A DNA stretch of 64,000 nt from Deltaproteobacteria bacterium (GTDB taxonomy: Bacteria; Bdellovibrionota_B; Oligoflexia; Oligoflexales; Bog-1112), in assembly GCA_016186945.1 (NCBI GenBank), contig JACPKR010000022.1, positions 1 to 64,000 of the forward strand, in the 5' to 3' direction. The notes beneath the pieces were generated by a model. That model had not been told where the DNA came from. It made no database searches and saw only the letters and a program-made list of their open reading frames with translations. This document shows positions 57,904 through 64,000 of this stretch, in pieces (within the stretch, counting starts at the first letter, position 1; the number at the start of each line of letters is the position of its first letter). The translations under genes and the position numbers were made by a program.

Positions 57904-59148
57904 ATGAGTTCAAGGTTGTTTTTGAATGGTCTTTTTGTTCTATTGTCTGGTTTATTCTTTGCGAATCAATCGGATGCGATGCCGCAGTTCACACGCAAGT
58001 ACAACCTTAGTTGCGATGACTGTCATGCGTCGCACACACGTCCACGTCTAAACGACGAGGGCTACAAATTTCGGCGTGCTGGTTATCGCATGCCGGATCA
58101 AATCGGAAAGGAAGAAGCGAAGGAATTTCTTCTTGGTGATTACACTGCCGCTCGCATCCAATTGCGTTACACTGCATCTCAGTCTGAAGACAAATCTGTG
58201 TCGCCTTCAAAAAAATCGAGCGGGGATACAATGGAAATGAGAGAACTCACATTGTATCCGATGACCGGGTCGTTTGAAAAGCATTGGGGTTCGGGCGTGG
58301 AGTTGACCTTTCCTCCGGAAGAAGGTCCAGAAATTGAAAATGCTTATCTTCGAGGAGTTTGGGGTGACGAGAGTGCCTGGGTCGAAGCGAGGGCTGGTCT
58401 TTTTCATCCGTTTGAAGGTTTCGGCGCATCAGACCGACCAATTAGCATTAGTCGTCCCCTTTTCCAAACAGGCACTGCCAATAAAAATCAAAACACGCTC
58501 TATAAACTCTGGGGACAGGATCAAGTCGGAGCTGAGCTTGGTTTGCAGTGGCAAAACACGTCTTTAACCGTCTCGATCCTCAATGGGCTGAATGTCTCGG
58601 CTTCGGATGGAAAAGTTGTGGCACATGGCATAACTGCAGATGAGGACAATAGAAAAGATCTTTTGGTTTTCGCGAATCAGATATTGGGTGAGACGACGGG
58701 CATCAGCCTTTACTACTCGCGGGGATACGTTTCTCTTCCCGTCGATGTGGCAGGGTTTGCTGCTGACACCGACGCGAGGACTTGGAAAAATACATATCAG
58801 AGAGCCGCTGCCTACGGATCTTGGGGATTGGGAAATGCCCTCGGTCTTGCCGGGTACATGATGGGCGATGATAAATCAAGACAGACATCTGGGGATTTGG
58901 AGGACTTCAAATCGAAGGGTTATTTTGCCGAACTCGATTACGATTTTAAAGTTTTATCGAGTTTTCTCCGTTGGGATAATTTCGATCCATCGACGACAAC
59001 GGATGACGATCAAATCGTGGGTTTGACCGTCGGTGTTAACTTCGCGCCGAATGAGTGGATTCATGTTATTCCTGAGTTTCAATACAGGAAAACAGGATCC
59101 GATCTCACTCAAACAACTGCCTTGCTTCATGGCGTTGTCATCTATTAA
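57904..59148 (+). CDS. Outer-membrane cytochrome-porin, Cyc2-like: one CxxCH heme site followed by predicted beta barrel
   Basis: Signal peptide, MPQFTRKYNLSCDDCHASHTRPRLNDEGYKFRRAGYRMPDQIG, then alternating amphipathic strands. Confidence 0.6.
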   Translation: MSSRLFLNGLFVLLSGLFFANQSDAMPQFTRKYNLSCDDCHASHTRPRLNDEGYKFRRAGYRMPDQIGKEEAKEFLLGDYTAARIQLRYTASQSEDKSVSPSKKSSGDTMEMRELTLYPMTGSFEKHWGSGVELTFPPEEGPEIENAYLRGVWGDESAWVEARAGLFHPFEGFGASDRPISISRPLFQTGTANKNQNTLYKLWGQDQVGAELGLQWQNTSLTVSILNGLNVSASDGKVVAHGITADEDNRKDLLVFANQILGETTGISLYYSRGYVSLPVDVAGFAADTDARTWKNTYQRAAAYGSWGLGNALGLAGYMMGDDKSRQTSGDLEDFKSKGYFAELDYDFKVLSSFLRWDNFDPSTTTDDDQIVGLTVGVNFAPNEWIHVIPEFQYRKTGSDLTQTTALLHGVVIY

Positions 59149-59157
59149 GTTGAACTC

Positions 59158-59670
59158 ATGAAAAGGCGATCATTCTTCAATCTCATTCTTGGCTTCTGTA
59201 CGACCGCGGTTTCCGCGATCGTTGGTTTGCCTGTGCTTTCTGTTTTCTTCGATCCGGCACGCAAACAAACGGTTCGTAGAGGAGACAAACCACATGAGTT
59301 TGAAGCAGTCGAATCGCTGCCCATTGATATTCCCCGGAAACGAGAAATCATTCAAAAAGGGACCGATGCGTGGGATCGTTCCGATCCAAAACCTGTCGGT
59401 GCGGTTTGGCTTGTGAGAAGAAAAGGAAACACCGTCGACGCATTCTCAGTTGCGTGCCCTCATCTGGGGTGCGCGACTGGTTTCAATTCCGAAAAGAACG
59501 TGTTTTTCTGCCCTTGCCACGATAGTGCGTTTTCATTAGAAGATGGAAAAACAATTTTCGGCCCAGCCCCCCGTGGACTCGATCCTCTTCCTGTGAAAAT
59601 TGAGGAAGGAAAAATCTTGGTAACCTTCAAAAAGTTTATACAGGGGATCACGTCACGCAAGGAGGCTTGA
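59158..59670 (+). CDS. Rieske [2Fe-2S] protein of a bc-type complex
   Basis: N-terminal TM; CPHLGCATGF…CPCHDSAFSLEDGKTIFGPAPRGLDPLP. Confidence 0.93.
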   Translation: MKRRSFFNLILGFCTTAVSAIVGLPVLSVFFDPARKQTVRRGDKPHEFEAVESLPIDIPRKREIIQKGTDAWDRSDPKPVGAVWLVRRKGNTVDAFSVACPHLGCATGFNSEKNVFFCPCHDSAFSLEDGKTIFGPAPRGLDPLPVKIEEGKILVTFKKFIQGITSRKEA

Positions 59671-61370
59671 TGCGTTTGCGGGATTGGCTCAATAATCGGA
59701 CGGGGTATCGAAAACTCCTCGATCATCTTTTGAATGAACCCGTTTTAGGCGGTGCCCGTTGGGCTTACATCTTTGGCAGTGCGCTGGCCATCCTTTTTTG
59801 CATACAGATTTTGACAGGAATTGTCTTAGCTTTTTACTACTCCCCGTCGACCAAGGAGGCGTGGGGAAGTGTGTACTATCTCGATCAGGAGATTTTACTT
59901 GGTTGGTTCGTCCGAGGACTGCATCACTATAGTTCAAGTGCGATCATTCTTTTGCTCGTGACCCATCTTTTTCAAGTCTTTCTTTACGGAGCCTATCGTC
60001 CCCCGCGGGAACTGACATGGTGGAGCGGGATTTTAATGCTTTTTGTCACGCTTGCCTTTTCCCTGACGGGTTATCTTTTACCGTGGGATCAGAAAGGTTT
60101 TTGGGCAACAAGTGTTGTGGCAAGCATTGCAGGAACATTTCCCGTCATCGGTCATTTTCTTAGAACAACTCTGCAGGGAGGGAATGATTTTGGAAATTTG
60201 ACCCTCACACGATTTTTTGGGTTTCATGTTTTTCTTTTACCTGCGTTCTTGACGAGCTTATTTCTTTTTCATTTGTTTTTATTTCGTCGCAATGGTGTCA
60301 CTCCCCATTGGAAAAGAGATACAAACGAGTTGCATAAAAAGACCGAACCTTTTTGGCCCAAGCAAATTATATATGACATCATCTTTGCGACAGCCCTGGT
60401 TTTTGTCCTCAGCCTTTTCGTGATTGTTCAGCATGGCGCCCCGCTTGATGCGCCAGCCGATCCGTCTTCATCTTATTTGGCTCGACCCGAGTGGTATTTC
60501 CGGTGGTTGTTTGAACTTTTGAAAATCGTTCCTGGAAAATGGGAAGGGCCTGCCGTTCTAGGATTTTGTTTGTTTACCTTTTTTTTCCTAGCCGCATTAC
60601 CTCTTGTGGAAAAATCACCCGTTCCCAGTTTTAAGAATCGAAGAGTTCATCTAGTGGTCGCATTTGGCATAGCTGGACTGATTTCTTGGTTAACGCTCTC
60701 GTCTTTTATTGCCGACTGGAATGATAAGGGGGTAGCTTTACAAGAGAAACAAGCGCAAACTGAAACGGCCAAAGCTCTTCAACTGGCTAAAGGGGGTATT
60801 CCTCCGGGAGGAGCGCTCGATCTTTATTTGAATGATTCTTACGAAACGGGAAAACGATTGTTCATGGAGCACTGCAAAAATTGTCATAAAGCGGGAGGGG
60901 AGGAGGAGGGGGAAGGAAGCGCGCCCGATCTTACGAACTTCATGACTCATGAGTGGGTCAAGGGTTTGATTGCCGATCCGACCGATCCGAAGTATTTTGG
61001 AAAAACAAAAATCACAGGAATGGATCCCACAGATGTTCCCGACGAGGATCTCGATGCGTTGACGGATTATGTTCTGTCTCTTGGAGGACTTGCCCCTCAC
61101 TCAAAAAGAGGGGAAACGCTTTTCGAAGACAGCGGGTGCCACACCTGTCATCCGAGAGGGAATGAAGAAGCGTCCGATGGCCCTACACTGGATCAATACG
61201 GTTCCAAAACTTGGATGTATCGAGTGATTAAGAATCCCGATCACCCGTTGCTTTACGGAGAACAAAACGAAATGCCGGCCTTTGATGGCAAGCTTTTGGA
61301 TTCCCAAATTGATGATTTGATCAATTACATTTTTAACAAGAAAAGTCTGGTCGTGTCAGAGCAACTATAA
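59667..61370 (+). CDS. Cytochrome b fused to a C-terminal region with two c-type heme motifs
   Basis: GLHHYSSSAIILLLVTHLFQ, SLTGYLLPWDQKGFWATSV, HLFLFRRNG; CKNCH and CHTCH motifs. Confidence 0.93.
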   Translation: MMRLRDWLNNRTGYRKLLDHLLNEPVLGGARWAYIFGSALAILFCIQILTGIVLAFYYSPSTKEAWGSVYYLDQEILLGWFVRGLHHYSSSAIILLLVTHLFQVFLYGAYRPPRELTWWSGILMLFVTLAFSLTGYLLPWDQKGFWATSVVASIAGTFPVIGHFLRTTLQGGNDFGNLTLTRFFGFHVFLLPAFLTSLFLFHLFLFRRNGVTPHWKRDTNELHKKTEPFWPKQIIYDIIFATALVFVLSLFVIVQHGAPLDAPADPSSSYLARPEWYFRWLFELLKIVPGKWEGPAVLGFCLFTFFFLAALPLVEKSPVPSFKNRRVHLVVAFGIAGLISWLTLSSFIADWNDKGVALQEKQAQTETAKALQLAKGGIPPGGALDLYLNDSYETGKRLFMEHCKNCHKAGGEEEGEGSAPDLTNFMTHEWVKGLIADPTDPKYFGKTKITGMDPTDVPDEDLDALTDYVLSLGGLAPHSKRGETLFEDSGCHTCHPRGNEEASDGPTLDQYGSKTWMYRVIKNPDHPLLYGEQNEMPAFDGKLLDSQIDDLINYIFNKKSLVVSEQL

Positions 61371-61475
61371 TCTTTGAGAAATAGAATTTGTGGAGAGGAC
61401 CTTTTTTGAAAAAAAGTTCCCCTCCACGCCTCCCCCCAAAAAACTTTAAATGTTGAAGTTTTTTGAATACTATAA
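61365..61475. mobile_element. Family B element lacking the palindrome pair, 3' of cytochrome b-c gene
   Basis: CTATAATCTTTGAGAAATAGAATTTGTGGAGAGGACCTTTTTTGAAAAAAAGTTCCCCTCCACG … TTTTGAATACTATAA. Confidence 0.8.
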
Positions 61476-61494
61476 CGTGGATGAAAGGTAAGTT

Positions 61495-61851
61495 ATGTAT
61501 CTGAAAAACTGCCGTCTGCCTGGTGTTTTATTTGCGGCCGTCTTTTTTGGTGCGTCCGGACGTTCCTTTGGAAATGATGCGGCCACGGTAAAGCTTTTCG
61601 AATCTGAATGCAGCACATGTCATGGCAAGGATGGAAAAGGCAAGACGTCCATGGGTCGGAAAAAAAATGTAGAAGATTGGACCGATGGTGATAGGCTATC
61701 CAAGGTGACTGACGATGAGATGAAAGCGATCTTGGAGAAAGGGATCAAAGATAAGGACGGAAACGTCACGATGAAGCCCCCTAAAAAGGTGCAGGCTGGT
61801 CAATTTGATGCTCTCATCAAATACTCTCGTTCTCTCAGCAGGGGGAAATGA
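61495..61851 (+). CDS. Small c-type cytochrome
   Basis: Signal peptide; FESECSTCHGKDGKGKTSMGRK. Confidence 0.9.
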   Translation: MYLKNCRLPGVLFAAVFFGASGRSFGNDAATVKLFESECSTCHGKDGKGKTSMGRKKNVEDWTDGDRLSKVTDDEMKAILEKGIKDKDGNVTMKPPKKVQAGQFDALIKYSRSLSRGK

Positions 61852-61875
61852 GTCGGAGCAATGCCTCTCTCCCAT

Positions 61876-61942
61876 GGGATTTCTTGAAGGAACCATCTGC
61901 GCAGTTTCCTCCAAACCGCCTCCTTGCCCCAAGCGGCTTACA
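61876..61942 (-). repeat. Family A core with one terminal arm
   Basis: TGGGATTTCTTGAAGGAACCATCTGCGCAGTTTCCTCCAAACCGCCTCCTTGCCCCAAGCGGCTTAC. Confidence 0.85.
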
Positions 61943-61959
61943 CTTTGGAAGGAAATTCC

Positions 61960-62688
61960 ATGTTTGATTTTGTGCTACTTGCGATTTCAGTAATTGCTGG
62001 CGCTGTCGCTGCCATTAGCGGCTTCGGAATTGGAAGCCTGATCACTCCGGTTCTTAGCCTTTCTGTAGGTACGAAATTGGCGGTCGCTTTGGTTTCGATT
62101 CCGCATCTTATTGCCACAGCGATCCGATTCCTGATCTTGCGTTCCCATCTCGATAAAAAGCTGCTCGTCGGCTTTGGGCTGATGAGTGCCGTGGGGGGGG
62201 TGTCGGGCGCTCTCCTTCATGCTGCTTTTGGAACGCCTGCTTTGACACTTATCTTTGGTCTCATCTTAGTCTTCTCAGGCTTTATGGGATCAACTGGATT
62301 TTCTGAGCGGATGAAGTTTCGCGGCGCGGGAGCTTGGATCGCGGGGGGCGTGTCGGGCATCCTCGGGGGAATGGTTGGGAACCAAGGAGGTATACGAGCA
62401 GCAGCGCTCCTTGGCTTTCAAGTCTCAAAAGAATCGTTCGTTGCAACAGCAACCGCTATTGGCTTAGTGGTCGATAGCTCGCGCATTCCTGTCTATTTGT
62501 GGGCGGATTGGGGTGGAATAACGGACCATCTCAATTGGGTTACGCTTTGCACTGTGGGAGTTGTTGTGGGAACCCTTTTGGGTACCAAACTCTTGAAACG
62601 ATTAAATGAGCGCGCTTTTAAAAGGATTGTCTCAGGGCTGATCTTTCTTCTCGGTGCCTTTATGACATATCGAGGACTCTTCTCGTGA
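61960..62688 (+). CDS. TauE/SafE-family permease (second copy in locus)
   Basis: VIAGAVAAISGFGIGSLITPVLSLSVGTKLAVALVSIPHL; VGNQGGIRAAALLGF; start trimmed. Confidence 0.85.
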   Translation: MFDFVLLAISVIAGAVAAISGFGIGSLITPVLSLSVGTKLAVALVSIPHLIATAIRFLILRSHLDKKLLVGFGLMSAVGGVSGALLHAAFGTPALTLIFGLILVFSGFMGSTGFSERMKFRGAGAWIAGGVSGILGGMVGNQGGIRAAALLGFQVSKESFVATATAIGLVVDSSRIPVYLWADWGGITDHLNWVTLCTVGVVVGTLLGTKLLKRLNERAFKRIVSGLIFLLGAFMTYRGLFS

Positions 62689-62729
62689 GAAGATCGTCCC
62701 TTTTAGGGCGAAAAGGAAAAGGTTAAACG

Positions 62730-64000
62730 ATGCGCTTATCAAAATTTGTGCTGCTTGTCATGATCCTACATCTCGCATCGTGCAAGGAGGCGGAATCACC
62801 TGCACTGAAGCGAGAACGGATAAAAGCAAGAGTTCCCAAACAGCTTGGTCAATTGACTTGCTCGGTGAACCAACTTGCTTTGGCAGAGGAAACGTTCGAT
62901 GCCGAAGACATAGTCCCCGTGCCTTTAGAAAAATTGACACTTGAGCGGTTTGTACTCACAAAAGAAACTCCCTTCCCTGGCCTGCCGTTCCTTTTCCCTC
63001 GTGTTGCCGTCCAGGTAAATGATCCAGCTGGATCTTATGGGAAACTACGCTTTCGCTCCCTGACAGACTCGTCTTTTACGAAAGAGACCGAGGTTCCGTC
63101 GAATATTGATATGTGGGTCTACGATTTGCCTCCGGGTAGTTACGAGGTTTCGGTCCTACCGTGCAACAGCCTCGGTTGCCGTGAGGAGGGAGTCAAGAAA
63201 AGCAATCTTCTTCAGGCGTCGAATACATATCCCGAATACGAGATCTTCCAAAGCAAACTCAATGAGTGCCTGGTGATGCAGGAACGCCTTAGAAAGGCCG
63301 GATACGATGTCGTTGAGGAAGCCAAACAGATCGAAATTCTGCTCGCAGGTGTCTCTCCAGGAACTTCGGAAACAGGACAAGCAGGGGAGCCAAGCTCATG
63401 TGCGCCGGGACAGGAAGACGTAGCAGAGCACGGCCGCTCCCACATGCGCAACCTCCAACGCTGGGGAGGTGCCAACGTAGCAGCCATCCTCTCGGACCCC
63501 GATGTTTCAAAGGAGCTTGAAGAAAACGTTAAGAAGGAAAGCTCCCCTGTTAAGGAAACTAAAGAACCCGAGCAGCAGCCCACGGGAGACAGCTTTGCGA
63601 AGAAGTTTTACTTTGCCCTTGGCGTTTCTTCCCTAACGGCTGGTGCTTTGACTTTCGCCGTCTACACCTTTCGCGCCAAAGCTTGGGAGAATCTAATCGG
63701 AGGAGCACAGAGAAGCGTTGCGAATATTCAACAAGCGTTGTTCGACGCTGGGTATAACGCGGAAAAAGCAGTAGCTGCTGTGGGTCAAATGGCTCTGCCA
63801 GAACCCATGAGGGCTAGCCTGTTAAGAAATTTTGAAAATCCGGGGGTAAAGGATGCCTTCAATTCAAAGGCAGGTGGTAGAATCAAAAACCTCACGTCCC
63901 TACCACCAAATATCTCGCAGAGAGTTGTTGCTGAAGTGGATACTTTCCAGGCCTTTGAAACTCAAAGGCTCGCCAATCAGCAGAGTTTTAAACGAGGAGC
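62730..64000 (+). CDS. Partial lipoprotein of unknown function with an internal TM, running off the window
   Basis: ATG at 62730, MRLSKFVLLVMILHLASCKEAES lipobox; frame open to the window end. Confidence 0.5.
   Translation, partial: MRLSKFVLLVMILHLASCKEAESPALKRERIKARVPKQLGQLTCSVNQLALAEETFDAEDIVPVPLEKLTLERFVLTKETPFPGLPFLFPRVAVQVNDPAGSYGKLRFRSLTDSSFTKETEVPSNIDMWVYDLPPGSYEVSVLPCNSLGCREEGVKKSNLLQASNTYPEYEIFQSKLNECLVMQERLRKAGYDVVEEAKQIEILLAGVSPGTSETGQAGEPSSCAPGQEDVAEHGRSHMRNLQRWGGANVAAILSDPDVSKELEENVKKESSPVKETKEPEQQPTGDSFAKKFYFALGVSSLTAGALTFAVYTFRAKAWENLIGGAQRSVANIQQALFDAGYNAEKAVAAVGQMALPEPMRASLLRNFENPGVKDAFNSKAGGRIKNLTSLPPNISQRVVAEVDTFQAFETQRLANQQSFKRG

Overview
The window is a gene-dense bacterial chromosome segment with no tRNA, rRNA, CRISPR array or autonomous transposase that I could recognise. 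Housekeeping and metabolic genes include sufS, recA, hutI, cysS, kup, hflK/hflC, fabH, a selU-type gene, the oxoglutarate dehydrogenase set in the order sucB-lpdA-sucA, ggt, a FucP-like transporter with a ROK kinase and a nucleotide cyclase, and a Rieske/cytochrome b-c cluster next to a Cyc2-like cytochrome-porin. Many other genes encode secreted or lipoprotein proteins of unknown function. Two dispersed non-coding repeat families run through the intergenic regions. Family A has about 19 copies with a palindromic core; several are full-length, about 145 bp, with ~25 bp terminal inverted repeats and an embedded perfect Shine-Dalgarno string. Family B has 6 copies, up to about 190 bp, with CTATAG ends and usually an inverted pair of GTCATCCCGCGGCTTGACCGCGGGATC palindromes. 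The most interesting leads are: (1) an unannotated 35-codon ORF ending HHHLLHHSH just upstream of an aromatic/HAAAP-type permease, which looks like a histidine-sensing leader peptide; (2) family A as a MITE/REPIN-like element that carries a ribosome-binding site and appears to supply starts or stops to genes; (3) a cytochrome-porin + Rieske + cytochrome b-c fusion + TauE/SafE cluster; (4) a repeated ~35-residue beta module shared by three adjacent secreted proteins. All calls come from reading the sequence; no database search was run.
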